A DNA stretch of 64,000 bases, taken from contig JAIYAC010000014.1 of NCBI GenBank assembly GCA_027489245.1, positions 48,205-112,204 of the forward strand, given 5' to 3'. Source of the stretch: Neisseriaceae bacterium. GTDB lineage: Bacteria; Pseudomonadota; Gammaproteobacteria; Burkholderiales; Chromobacteriaceae. Positions 40,090 through 48,576 of this stretch are shown here, piece after piece. The notes below the pieces were generated by a model. That model had not been told where the DNA came from. It saw only the letters and a program-made list of their open reading frames with translations, and did not search any database. Positions within the stretch are counted from its first letter, which is position 1. Each line of letters begins with the position of its first letter. A program made the position numbers and the translations under genes.

Positions 40090-40638
40090 CTAGCCCGCTG
40101 CAACACTGGCCTTGTGCTTGTCCATTACCTTCACATAGTGCTCGGCGGAGTATTTGAAATACGCCAGCTCGCCCTCGGTCAGTGGCCGTACCTGTTTTAC
40201 CGGGTTACCCAGGTACAGGTAGCCGCTTTCCAGCCGTTTGTTGGGGGGCACCAGGCTGCCGGCGCCAATCAGCACACGGTCTTCGATAACGGCGCGGTCC
40301 AGGATGATGGTGCCGATGCCAACCAGCACTTCGTTGCCGATGGTGCAGCCGTGCAGGGTCACGTGGTGGCCGATGGTGACGTGGCGGCCGATGACCAGCG
40401 GCGCGCCTTGCGGGTCGCTGTCTTTGCGGTGGCTCACGTGCAGCATGGCAAAATCCTGCACATTGCTGCCTTCGCCTATGCTGATGCTATTGACGTCGCC
40501 ACGCACCACGGCGCAGGGCCAGACTGACACGTTGGCCGCCAGGCTGACCTCGCCGATCACCACGGCGGCGTCGTCGATATAGCAGCTGGCGTCGATCTGC
40601 GGGTGGTGGCCATCATAGGAACGGATATTGCGATTCAC
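40090..40638 (-). CDS. Gamma-carbonic-anhydrase-family left-handed beta-helix protein (YrdA/PaaY-like)
   Basis: A 182-aa hexapeptide-repeat protein (IDASCYIDDAAVVIGEVSLA; HVTIGHHVTLHGC). The zinc-ligand histidines of the gamma-CA fold are in LHVSHRK and TIGHHVTLHG. Homologues act as carbonic anhydrases or thioesterases; activity here is not established. It is divergent from prlC, with a 69-bp spacer. Confidence 0.9.
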   Translation of the reverse strand: MNRNIRSYDGHHPQIDASCYIDDAAVVIGEVSLAANVSVWPCAVVRGDVNSISIGEGSNVQDFAMLHVSHRKDSDPQGAPLVIGRHVTIGHHVTLHGCTIGNEVLVGIGTIILDRAVIEDRVLIGAGSLVPPNKRLESGYLYLGNPVKQVRPLTEGELAYFKYSAEHYVKVMDKHKASVAAG

Positions 40639-40707
40639 GGATTTGTCCTTATCTAGAATACGTTTCTGCGCGCACGCTGCGGCGCCACTTTTAACAGGAT
40701 GCCAAAC

Positions 40708-42750
40708 ATGACCCCGAATCCGCTACTGGACTTTAGCGATCTGCCGCGTTTTGCTGCGATCAAACCCGAACACGTTACCCCGGCGCTGGACGTGCTGCTG
40801 GCCGAGGCCCGTGCTGCCGTAGAGCAGGTGATCGCCGCTGGCGGCGACGACTGGGACAGCATATCCGAGCCGCTCTCTGACGCCACCGAGCGCCTGGGGC
40901 GCGCCTGGGGCGTGGTGGGGCACCTCAATAGCGTGATGGGCAATACCGACGGCCTGCGCGAGGTGTATAACGCCGAAATCCCGCGTATTTCTGCTTTCTT
41001 TACCGAGCTGGGGCAAAACCTGGACTTGTTTGCCCGCTTCAAGGCGGTGGCGGCCAACCCGGCCTTTGCCACGGCCAGCGCTGCGCGCCAGAAAATCATC
41101 GCCAACGACCTGCGCGACTTCCGCCTGTCCGGTGCCGAGCTGCCGGACGCGCAAAAAGCGCGCTTTGCCGAGATCTCCAGCCGCCTGGCCGAGCTGTCCA
41201 GCCAGTTTTCGCAAAACGTGATGGACGCCACCGACAGCTTTAGCCTGTTGATCGACGACGCTGCCGAGCTGGCGGGCATTCCGGAAGACAGCCTGGCCAT
41301 GTACGCCGCCATCGCCGAAGCCGACGGCCAGCCGGGCAAATACAAGCTGGGCCTGCAGTTTCCGCTGCTTTTCCCGGTGTTGCAGTACGCCGACAACCGT
41401 GCGCTGCGCCAGCAGCTGTACGAAGCCAACGCCAAGCGCGCCAGCGAGTTTGGCCCGGCCGAGCAGGACAACACCCCGCTGATCCGCGAACGCCTGGTGC
41501 TGGCTGCCGAAGAGGCGCAGCTGCTGGGTTTTGCCAACTACGCCGAGCTGTCGCTGTACACCAAGATGGCCGAGACCCCGCAGCAGGTGATCGACTTCCT
41601 GCGCGACCTGGCCGCCCGCGCCAAACCCTACGCGCAGCAGGATCGCGCCGAGCTGGAAGCCTTTGCCCGTGACGAGCTGGGGCTGGACACGCTGGAAGCG
41701 TGGGACATCAGCTACGCCGCCGAAAAACTGCGTGTGGCGCGCTACGCGTTTTCCGAGCACGAAGTAAAGCAGTACTTCCCCGAGCCCAAAGTACTGGCCG
41801 GTTTGTTCAGCGTGGTGCACAAGCTGTACGGCATTACGGTCACGCAGCAAGACGCCGAAACCTGGCACCCGGACGTGCGCTACTACCAGATCCGCAAAGA
41901 CGGCGCGCTGCTGGGCGGCTTCTACCTGGACTTGTACGCCCGTGACGGCAAGCGCCCTGGCGCCTGGATGGACGACGTGCGCGGCCGCCGCGTTAAAGCG
42001 GGCCAGGTGCAGACCCCGGTAGCCTACCTGGTGTGCAACTTTACCCGCCCGCTGGGCGACAAGCCGGCCACCTTTACGCACGACGAAGTCACCACGCTGT
42101 TCCATGAATTCGGCCACGGCCTGCACCATTTGCTGACCCGCGTGGACGAGCTGGGCGTGTCCGGCATTAGCGGCGTGGAGTGGGACGCGGTCGAGCTGCC
42201 TAGCCAGTTCATGGAAAACTTCTGCTGGGAATGGGATGTGTTGCAGGGCATGAGCGCCCACGTGGATAGCGGCGAGCCGCTGCCGCGGGCGCTGTACGAC
42301 AAGATGCTGGCAGCCAAGAACTTCCAGAGCGGCATGCAGACCGTGCGCCAGCTGGAGTTCTCGCTGTTCGACATGCAGCTGTACACTGCGGCCAACCCTG
42401 ACACGCTGGACTGGCAGGCGCTGCTGGAGCAAGTACGCGACGAAGTGGCGGTAAACCGCCCGCCAGCGTACAACCGCTTCCCTAACAGCTTCAGCCACAT
42501 TTTTGCCGGCGGTTACGCCGCGGGCTACTACAGCTACAAGTGGGCAGAAGTGCTGTCGGCGGATGCCTACGCGGCATTCGAAGAAGCTGGTGGCGCTAAC
42601 CCGGCGGTAGGCTACAAGTTCTGGGACGAAGTTCTGGCCGTGGGCGGCAGCCGCCCGGCGCTGGAATCGTTCCGCGCCTTCCGTGGCCGCGACCCGCAAA
42701 TCGACGCGCTGCTGCGCCACAGCGGCATGAGCGAGCCGGTAGCCGCCTGA
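40708..42750 (+). CDS. prlC: Oligopeptidase A
   Basis: A 680-aa M3 zinc metallopeptidase of the cytoplasm that degrades signal peptides and small peptides. The zinc motif is HEFGHGLHH (about residue 466), with the downstream glutamate region SGVEWDAVELPSQFMENFC. MTPNPLLDF is the usual N-terminus and has AGGA at 8 bases, so I prefer 40708 over the ATG 9 bases earlier. It is followed by the perfect inverted pair of the repeated 10-mer. Confidence 0.96.
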   Translation: MTPNPLLDFSDLPRFAAIKPEHVTPALDVLLAEARAAVEQVIAAGGDDWDSISEPLSDATERLGRAWGVVGHLNSVMGNTDGLREVYNAEIPRISAFFTELGQNLDLFARFKAVAANPAFATASAARQKIIANDLRDFRLSGAELPDAQKARFAEISSRLAELSSQFSQNVMDATDSFSLLIDDAAELAGIPEDSLAMYAAIAEADGQPGKYKLGLQFPLLFPVLQYADNRALRQQLYEANAKRASEFGPAEQDNTPLIRERLVLAAEEAQLLGFANYAELSLYTKMAETPQQVIDFLRDLAARAKPYAQQDRAELEAFARDELGLDTLEAWDISYAAEKLRVARYAFSEHEVKQYFPEPKVLAGLFSVVHKLYGITVTQQDAETWHPDVRYYQIRKDGALLGGFYLDLYARDGKRPGAWMDDVRGRRVKAGQVQTPVAYLVCNFTRPLGDKPATFTHDEVTTLFHEFGHGLHHLLTRVDELGVSGISGVEWDAVELPSQFMENFCWEWDVLQGMSAHVDSGEPLPRALYDKMLAAKNFQSGMQTVRQLEFSLFDMQLYTAANPDTLDWQALLEQVRDEVAVNRPPAYNRFPNSFSHIFAGGYAAGYYSYKWAEVLSADAYAAFEEAGGANPAVGYKFWDEVLAVGGSRPALESFRAFRGRDPQIDALLRHSGMSEPVAA

Positions 42751-42761
42751 CCCTCACCAGC

Positions 42762-42789
42762 ACGCTGCGGCCAACGTTGGCCGCAGCGT
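42762..42789. repeat. Perfect 28-bp palindrome made of two repeated 10-mers back to back
   Basis: TGCGGCCAAC and GTTGGCCGCA abut with no spacer. Symmetric flanks extend the palindrome to ACGCTGCGGCCAAC plus its complement. It lies 11 bases after the prlC stop, with no T-run. Paired copies in the 3' UTR of a gene are a known behaviour of uptake sequences in Neisseria. Confidence 0.9.
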
Positions 42790-42793
42790 AGCG

Positions 42794-42837
42794 GCAAAGC
42801 ACAAGGGCAAGCCAGAGGGCTTGCCCTTGTGCTTTGC
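42794..42837. terminator. Long 20-bp-stem hairpin downstream of prlC
   Basis: Perfect 20-bp arms (GCAAAGCACAAGGGCAAGCC and complement) with AGAG loop. There is no strong T-run after it, so it may act as an RNA stabiliser, attenuator or bidirectional terminator. Confidence 0.6.
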
Positions 42838-43094
42838 AGACCTGCCTCGCCTAGCCCAATAACACAGGCCGCCAGGGTGGGGCTGTGCTACGCGGAGTGT
42901 GTTGCTGACTGGCTGATGGCGATGTGCTGGTTTATCGACTGATTGCGCATTATCGATAAGGGGTGAATTAACAGTAACGCTATGTTTTATCGGTAAAAAT
43001 GGCTTGCGATAGGGTGTTTCCGTTCCGTGCGCATCTGTCCTGACGGGTGTGTAGTCGGGATGCCATTTACGGTATGGAAACAGGAGAGGTACCT
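42838..43094. other. Spacer between the prlC hairpin and a small lipoprotein gene
   Basis: A 257-bp A+T-richer stretch with a TTATCGATAA palindrome near 42951. No gene is supported. It probably holds the promoter of the lipoprotein gene, but I could not define hexamers. Confidence 0.4.
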
Positions 43095-43403
43095 ATGAAA
43101 TCGATCAGTTTTGTTATCGTGGCTGCGTTGCTGGCGACGGCCTGTAGCAGCATGACTGCCATTGGTCAGTCCCCGTCTTCGACACCGCCCAAGCTTGTCC
43201 GCACGGCGAGCGGTGGGCTTGCCTGGGATAAGCCGGGCGCTTTTGGGCCGGTACCGCAAGCCATGGCGGCAAAAGGTGCGGCGATGTGTGCCACGCTGAA
43301 TACCGCTAGCCAGACTTTCCGTGCATTGGGTTATCACCCGTCGGCACAGAATGAGCAAGGCCAGACGATGGATGAGGGGGGGTTCTATTGTGTGACGCCT
43401 TAA
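43095..43403 (+). CDS. Small lipoprotein of unknown function
   Basis: A 102-aa protein with a lipoprotein signal (MKSISFVIVAALLATACSS, Cys about 17) and a mature part containing two further cysteines (AAMCATLN, GFYCVTP) that could form a disulfide. The start has GGAGAGG. No family is recognised. It is monocistronic and followed by a terminator. Confidence 0.75.
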   Translation: MKSISFVIVAALLATACSSMTAIGQSPSSTPPKLVRTASGGLAWDKPGAFGPVPQAMAAKGAAMCATLNTASQTFRALGYHPSAQNEQGQTMDEGGFYCVTP

Positions 43404-43458
43404 GCGTTGTACGTTGAATGGTGATATTGCCCTGTACGCTTGGCGTGACATCACCTTG

Positions 43459-43488
43459 GCGGCCTGTACTTTGCGGGCCGCTTTTTTG
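43459..43488 (+). terminator. Intrinsic terminator after the small lipoprotein
   Basis: GCGGCC/GGCCGC stem with an 11-base loop, then TTTTTTG. Confidence 0.8.
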
Positions 43489-43585
43489 TTTTATTCACGT
43501 ACGGCTTTGCATTTGTTAACGACTGCCATTTGAAATGGGTCGATGCTGGTGTCAGCATGGCCGAGTGAATATTGCCCAGCTTGCC

Positions 43586-44590
43586 ATGATGACCTACCTT
43601 GCCCGTCTACTTCACGGCATGGCCCTGCCGCTTGTATTGCTTGTTGCCGGTTTTTTTCCTGGCGTACCAAGCCATGCCGGGCCACTAAGCGATGCTTTGT
43701 CGCCGCGGCAGCTATCATCGGCCACGATGGGGCGCACGCTGACCGTGACACTGCCACATGCCGGCCGGCAGCGTAGCTTCCTGCTACATGTACCGCGTAA
43801 TTATCAGCCGGGGCAGCCATTACCGCTGGTCCTGGCTTTGCATGGCGGCGGCGGCAGTATGGTCTTCATGGCGAATGACCGCCATTACGGGCTGATCAGC
43901 CATAGCGACCAGGCCGGCTACCTGTTAGCTGTGCCCAATGGCACCGGTGTGCTGGGTAACAAGCTGGCGACCTGGAACGCCGGGCGCTGCTGCGGCAAGG
44001 CGCGCGACGAAGCGGTAGATGACGTAGCCTTTGCCCGCGCGGTGGTGGACTGGGTGCAGCAGCACTACACGGTAGCCGCGGGGCGCGTGTACGCGGTAGG
44101 CATGTCCAACGGCGGCATGATGGCGTACCGGCTGGCGTGCGAGGCGGCGGATGTGTTTGCCGGCATCGCCTCGGTAGCCGGCACCGACAACACGCTGGCT
44201 TGCCAGCCATCGCAGCCACTAGCGGTATTACATATTCACGCACGGGATGACGACCATGTCCTGTTCCATGGTGGTGCCGGGCCAGGCGCCTTCCGCGACG
44301 AGCGCAAGGTAACGGATTTCACGTCGGTACCCGCAACCATGGCGCAGTGGCAAACGCACAACCAGTGCCGCCCGCAGCCGGCGCACAGCCTGACGGTAGC
44401 GGGTGCCTATTGCGAGCGGTATACCGGCTGTGCTGCAGGTGGCGCATTGCAGCTATGTGTCACCGAGCAAGGTGGCCATAGTTGGCCGGGTGGTGGTCGT
44501 ACCCGTATCGGCAAGGCTGGCCCTGGCCAGGCGCTGGACGCCAATGACGTAATGTGGGCGTTTTTCAGCCAGCTACCGCCCCGGCCGTAA
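43586..44590 (+). CDS. LpqC/PHB-depolymerase-family secreted esterase
   Basis: A 334-aa alpha/beta hydrolase with an N-terminal signal peptide (about 30 residues, cleaved near PSHA). The oxyanion block PLVLALHGGGGSM, nucleophile GMSNGGMMAYRLACEA and histidine in TEQGGHSWPGGG fit the PHB depolymerase/feruloyl esterase (LpqC) group. It probably cleaves an extracellular ester such as polyhydroxyalkanoate oligomers or feruloyl sugars. Two ATGs at 43586 and 43589 are possible; longer upstream starts are disfavoured. Confidence 0.85.
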   Translation: MMTYLARLLHGMALPLVLLVAGFFPGVPSHAGPLSDALSPRQLSSATMGRTLTVTLPHAGRQRSFLLHVPRNYQPGQPLPLVLALHGGGGSMVFMANDRHYGLISHSDQAGYLLAVPNGTGVLGNKLATWNAGRCCGKARDEAVDDVAFARAVVDWVQQHYTVAAGRVYAVGMSNGGMMAYRLACEAADVFAGIASVAGTDNTLACQPSQPLAVLHIHARDDDHVLFHGGAGPGAFRDERKVTDFTSVPATMAQWQTHNQCRPQPAHSLTVAGAYCERYTGCAAGGALQLCVTEQGGHSWPGGGRTRIGKAGPGQALDANDVMWAFFSQLPPRP

Positions 44591-44678
44591 TGGTTGGCGA
44601 ACAGTCTGTACATGCGGGTGATGCGCCAACATGACAGGGATGCGTTAGCATGACGTTTGCTTTCTTTGGGAGACCGCC

Positions 44679-45056
44679 ATGATCAGCCACATCGACCACG
44701 TTGTCCTTACCGTTACCGATATCGAAGCGTCGGTAGCCTTTTACTGCCGCGTCTTGCAGATGAAAGCGGTGACGTTTGCCAACGGCCGCCGCGCGCTGCA
44801 TTTCGGTCACCAGAAAATCAATTTGCAGCTGCTGGGCCAGGAGCCGCGTAACCGTGCCGGTGTCGGCTCGGGCGACCTGTGCCTGATTACCAGCTGGCCG
44901 CTGCCGCAGGTGGTGGCTCATTTACAGGCCGAAGGGGTGGATATTGTCGAGGGCCCGGTGGCCAAGACCGGCGCACAAGGCACCATCCAGTCGGTGTACT
45001 TGCTGGACCCGGACCAGAACCTGATCGAAATCAGCGTGTATCCGCCACAGGCATGA
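44679..45056 (+). CDS. VOC-superfamily (glyoxalase/dioxygenase fold) protein
   Basis: A 125-aa protein: MISHIDHVVLTVTDIEASVA, a second betaalphabetabetabeta unit and the C-terminal metal-ligand region LLDPDQNLIEISVY. The N-terminal histidine (HIDH), the central residue in FGHQKINLQL and the C-terminal glutamate are the usual ligands. Substrate unknown; related to glyoxalase/bleomycin-resistance proteins. The start has GGGAG nearby. Confidence 0.88.
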   Translation: MISHIDHVVLTVTDIEASVAFYCRVLQMKAVTFANGRRALHFGHQKINLQLLGQEPRNRAGVGSGDLCLITSWPLPQVVAHLQAEGVDIVEGPVAKTGAQGTIQSVYLLDPDQNLIEISVYPPQA

Positions 45057-45156
45057 CAACGTTTTTTGCACAAGGCGGGAACCAAGCGCGCCTGACATAC
45101 TCACACAATCACTGTTTGTCTAGCAGGCACAACAGTGAGCGAACTTGACTGTGTTT

Positions 45157-45187
45157 ACCCCCGCCCGGTGCGGGGGCATTTTTTTGT
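45157..45187 (+). terminator. Intrinsic terminator about 100 bp after the VOC gene
   Basis: CCCCCGC/GCGGGGG stem followed by ATTTTTTT. The 100 bases between the VOC stop and this hairpin hold no ORF. Confidence 0.85.
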
Positions 45188-45217
45188 CGCCAGCCCGGTG
45201 CCGCTGTATCAAACGTA

Positions 45218-45250
45218 ACAAGGGCCTTTCGCCATGCGAAAGGCCCTTGT
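45218..45250 (-). terminator. Hairpin terminator of the LysE-family gene
   Basis: A 15-bp perfect stem (ACAAGGGCCTTTCGC and complement) with a three-base loop, 19 bases past the stop; the downstream T-tract on the minus strand is weak. Confidence 0.7.
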
Positions 45251-45269
45251 CGCAGGTAACGCTAGCAGC

Positions 45270-45887
45270 TTAACGCTGCACGGCAGCCAGCATCACACCA
45301 GCCAGCACAAACAGCCCGCCCGAGGTGCGCGAGAAACGCTGTAGGCGTTGGCCGTGCGCCAGCCAGCCCCCCAGGCGGCCACCGGCAGCGGCCAGCGCTA
45401 CGGCGACGACCATATCGGCTACCACCCAGGTGGCGGCCATGGTCAGGTACTGCGGCCACAGCTCGCGGCTGGTGTCCAGAAAGCGCGGCAGCAAGGCCGA
45501 GAAAAACACGGTGTCTTCCGGGTTGCTGACGGCCAGCAAAAACGCCGGGCGAAAGCCGCTCCATAGCGGGCTGACGCGACAGCCCTGCGCCTGGCCCAGT
45601 TTGAACGGCTTGCGCCACAGGGTAATACCCAGCCATACCAGGTAGCCGGCCCCCAGCATTTTCACGATATTGAACGCCGCAGGCGACGCAAACAGCAGGG
45701 CGGTAATGCCCAGCGCCGACAGGGCCATCAGGGTAAGCGCACCGGCAGAAAAGCCCAGTGCGTTGGGTACGCCGCCACGGGCGCCATGCTGCGCGCCGTG
45801 CGACAGGGTCAGCAGCGGGCCGGGGCCCGGTGCCAGCATCAAGAGCACGATGGTGCCCAGGTACATCATCCAGTTGTGGAAATCCAT
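45270..45887 (-). CDS. LysE/RhtB-family amino-acid exporter
   Basis: A 205-aa, six-helix inner membrane protein. MLAPGPGPLLTLSHGAQHG is the LysE/RhtB signature and KMLGAGYLVWLGITLWRK the third-helix motif. It likely exports homoserine, threonine or another amino acid; the substrate cannot be told. The ATG at 45887 is preferred over a TTG two codons earlier. Confidence 0.88.
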   Translation of the reverse strand: MDFHNWMMYLGTIVLLMLAPGPGPLLTLSHGAQHGARGGVPNALGFSAGALTLMALSALGITALLFASPAAFNIVKMLGAGYLVWLGITLWRKPFKLGQAQGCRVSPLWSGFRPAFLLAVSNPEDTVFFSALLPRFLDTSRELWPQYLTMAATWVVADMVVAVALAAAGGRLGGWLAHGQRLQRFSRTSGGLFVLAGVMLAAVQR

Positions 45888-46472
45888 AGCCAATACTCGT
45901 CTGCCCTGGCGTGCGCAGGCAGCATGCGGCCAACGTTGCCACGGTGTGTACCGTGGTGCGTGTAGGCAGGCAGCTAGCGTGCGGGCGGCAAGGCGTTACT
46001 GGCTGCTACCGTGCAACAGGCGCGGTGGCAGGCCATGATTCAATCATTACTGCGGGAAATAGGGCAGAAGCGAGGGGCGCTAACGGGGTGGCTCGGACTG
46101 GGTGTCCGGTTCGTCGGCAGGCGTCAGGCTATGGCGGTGGGCAAAGCTGGGGGTGCGCAGGGCAAAGCTCTGGGCAAGCGGGGCAAGGCGGCCACGGTGG
46201 GCGGCATTGGTGGGGCACAGCGTGCCCGGGTTTTGCGCGGTTTGGCGCGTTTTTTTGGAAAACAATTTCTGCTTCCGGTGATGACGATGGCGCCATTCTA
46301 GGCGGGCTAGCACTGCGCTGGCAAGTTTTGTGTCTATTTTATTAATCACGCCATGCCGGTAAGTGGCTGCTTTTATTGGTGATGATGGCGTGGTGTGTTT
46401 GTAATATTAGCCGCGTTGCCAGCCTGCTTGCCACGCGCTATGGTGTCGGCCTGTTATCAAAGGGAGAGCCCC
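45888..46472. other. 585-bp spacer without a supported gene
   Basis: Contains an exact 10-mer copy (45925) and a purine-rich section with four imperfect GGGCAA(A)G units (46138-46190). The 3' part is A+T-richer and leads to xth. Two opposing ORFs of about 90 codons (46011-46301 plus, 46080-46349 minus) have low-complexity basic products and no ribosome site, so I do not call either. Confidence 0.5.
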
Positions 46473-47243
46473 ATGCAACTAGCCACCTGGAACGTCAATT
46501 CGCTGAAAGTGCGCCTGCCGCACGTGGTGCAATGGCTGGCGGACAACCCCATCGATGTACTGTGCCTGCAAGAGCTGAAGATGGACCACCCGGTGTTTCC
46601 GCTGGCCGAGATCGAAGCCACGGGCTACCAGGCCGTGTGGTTTGGCCAGAAAACCTATAACGGGGTGGCCATCCTGGTAAAAAATGGCCGCACCATCAGC
46701 GATGTGGTGCAGGGCATCCCCGGCTATGAAGACGAACAGCGCCGCGTGATTGCCGCCACCGTCGATGGCGTGCGCGTGATCTGTGCTTATTTCGTGAATG
46801 GCGAGGCGGTGGATTCACCCAAGTACCAGTACAAGCTGGGCTGGTTGGCCGCACTGGAAGGTTATGTAGCCAGCGAGCTGGCCCGCTACCCGGATTTTGC
46901 CCTACTCGGCGACTACAACATCGCCCCGGAAGACCGCGATGTATACGACCCGGAAGGCTGGCGCGAGCAGGTGCTGTGCACCACGCCAGAACGCGACAGC
47001 TTCCGCCGCCTGGTGGGCATGGGCCTGTCGGACAGCTTTCGGTTATTCAACCAGGAAGACAAGCAATACAGCTGGTGGGATTACCGCGCCATGATGTTCC
47101 GCCGCAATATGGGCGTGCGTATCGACCATATCCTGATTACCGACAGCCTGAAGGCGCGGGCAAGCGGCTGCGTGATCGACAAAACCCCGCGCAAGTGGGA
47201 ACGCCCGTCCGACCACACGCCAGTGGTGCTGACACTGGCGTAA
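46473..47243 (+). CDS. xth: Exodeoxyribonuclease III
   Basis: A 256-aa AP endonuclease/3'-5' exonuclease of base-excision repair. MQLATWNVNSLKVRLPHVVQ, CLQELKMDH (metal glutamate), LLGDYNIAPEDRDVYDP, WWDYRAMMFRRNMGVRIDHI and PSDHTPVVLTL are the canonical exonuclease III blocks. The start has AGGGAGAG. It is monocistronic and carries an exact 10-mer copy (46844). Confidence 0.95.
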   Translation: MQLATWNVNSLKVRLPHVVQWLADNPIDVLCLQELKMDHPVFPLAEIEATGYQAVWFGQKTYNGVAILVKNGRTISDVVQGIPGYEDEQRRVIAATVDGVRVICAYFVNGEAVDSPKYQYKLGWLAALEGYVASELARYPDFALLGDYNIAPEDRDVYDPEGWREQVLCTTPERDSFRRLVGMGLSDSFRLFNQEDKQYSWWDYRAMMFRRNMGVRIDHILITDSLKARASGCVIDKTPRKWERPSDHTPVVLTLA

Positions 47244-47538
47244 GCCCGCCCCGGCAGGTGGCTGGTGCCATGGCTAAAGGTGTTGCGGCCATGGCCCGTC
47301 ATGTATGGTTTTAAAATGCATAGCGGGCCGTGGCTGAAAATAAAAAAGCGAAATCGCTTGCCGGGCACTGGCTTAGTGCGTATAACGTGCTGAAGCAAGA
47401 TTTCAAGCTAGTTGATCCAAAGTTCAGAGTTGTTCCACTTCAAAAGCGGTACTCCATTGTTTCATCCGGTCCCTTCTTGATTATTTCGCTGACAGGCATT
47501 TCGCCTAATTTTTTACGTTTTTTCAAAAGGAAGACAAA
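47244..47538. other. Spacer and long leader of the cold-shock gene
   Basis: A+T-rich 295-bp region between xth and csp. No gene is seen. A long 5' UTR is usual for csp genes, whose mRNA structure changes on cold shock; here the A+T-rich 200 bases before the ATG fit that, but I could not define a promoter. Confidence 0.45.
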
Positions 47539-47742
47539 ATGGAAACCGGTACCGTTAAATGGTTCAATGATGCAAAAGGCTTTGGCTTCATCACTCCGGA
47601 CGCAGGCGGCAACGACCTGTTCGCTCACTTCTCCGAAATCCAGGGCAATGGTTTCAAATCCCTGGCTGAAGGTCAGAAAGTAAGCTACGTATCCGGCATG
47701 GGCCAAAAAGGCCCACAAGCTACCAAAATCCAGCCGATGTAA
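47539..47742 (+). CDS. Cold-shock domain protein (CspA family)
   Basis: A 67-aa single-stranded nucleic-acid binding protein: [20 protein letters not shown] contains RNP1 (KGFGFI) and [10 protein letters not shown] contains RNP2. It acts as an RNA chaperone and antiterminator. RBS AAGGAAG is ideally placed. It is followed by a strong terminator. Confidence 0.97.
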   Translation: METGTVKWFNDAKGFGFITPDAGGNDLFAHFSEIQGNGFKSLAEGQKVSYVSGMGQKGPQATKIQPM

Positions 47743-47767
47743 TATCGGTTGCCATTTTGCTGGCAAT

Positions 47768-47796
47768 AAAAAAAGCCCCGCTTGCGGGGCTTTTTT
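47768..47796 (+). terminator. Intrinsic terminator after the csp gene
   Basis: AAAAAGCCCCGC/GCGGGGCTTTTTT hairpin, 25 bases after the stop; symmetric enough to serve the convergent DUF1523 gene as well. Confidence 0.93.
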
Positions 47797-47843
47797 CATG
47801 TCTGTACAAAACGCTGCTGCCAGCGTTTAGGCATGCTCAGCGC

Positions 47844-48386
47844 CTAGCTGATCAGGTCGCCATCTTTGACTACCGGGCGGGTCCAGCGCCAGGTCAGCCG
47901 TGCCAGCAGCACCAGCAGTACACCCCACAGGCCAAAAACCAGCCAGCGGATGGCACTCCACGTGCTCTCGTCGGCTTGGGCCAAGCGGATGCTGGTGATG
48001 TTCGGGTAGAGCGAGAACATATTGATGCGCCAGCCATACGACGAGATATGGGCGGGCTGGCGGGCGTTTTCCAGCGCCCGCGCCGTGGCTTGCACGTCGG
48101 AGGCGTCAAATTTGAAGTACAGCGGCCAACCCCAGCCGGTATCTTCGTTGCGGTAAACGCGCACATCGTCGATCGCGTGCTGGGTGTAGATCAGGTACAT
48201 GTCGCGTACCGGCTGGTCGGCCGGGTTCTGTTTGCTGATGGGGCCGTCTTTGTCCGCCAGCTTGACCTCTACGCCGGTAATGGTGGTGATGGCGTGTTCG
48301 GGCAGGTAGTAGTCCAGCAGCAGGCTGCCGCTCAGGGCAAACAAACCCAGTACTGTCATGCCTGCCTTACGAAGTTTTGCACGCAT
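47844..48386 (-). CDS. DUF1523 family membrane protein
   Basis: A 180-aa protein with an N-terminal helix (GMTVLGLFALSGSLLLDYYL), a periplasmic domain with HAITTITGVEVKLADKDG and DMYLIYTQHAIDDVRVYRNE, and a C-terminal helix (WLVFGLWGVLLVLLARLTW). DUF1523 has no known function. It converges with csp. Confidence 0.82.
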   Translation of the reverse strand: MRAKLRKAGMTVLGLFALSGSLLLDYYLPEHAITTITGVEVKLADKDGPISKQNPADQPVRDMYLIYTQHAIDDVRVYRNEDTGWGWPLYFKFDASDVQATARALENARQPAHISSYGWRINMFSLYPNITSIRLAQADESTWSAIRWLVFGLWGVLLVLLARLTWRWTRPVVKDGDLIS

Positions 48387-48576
48387 TTCTATGGTTTTCC
48401 TTTAAAAATCATTGGGTTTAAGGTGTTTTTCACAATTATGCCCCTACACTTGCCACTTGTGCCCGTGATTTTGTGCCACACCGGCCATCAAGCTGATGGC
48501 ATGGCACACGGGCAGGCCGTTACACTGTAGGCCTGCCTAACGGGCTATCTTGCCCCCCAGCCTGCCGGAGCTACCC

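Noticed and set aside
40723..42720. 665-codon minus-strand ORF opposite prlC
   Set aside because: Shadow of oligopeptidase A, which has the full HEFGHGLHH motif.
46011..46301. 96-codon plus-strand ORF in the same gap
   Set aside because: Gly/Arg/Ala-rich product generated by the GGGCAA units; no Shine-Dalgarno.
46080..46349. 89-codon minus-strand ORF in the LysE-xth gap
   Set aside because: GTG start without a ribosome site, low-complexity basic product and a competing plus-strand ORF; no domain resemblance.
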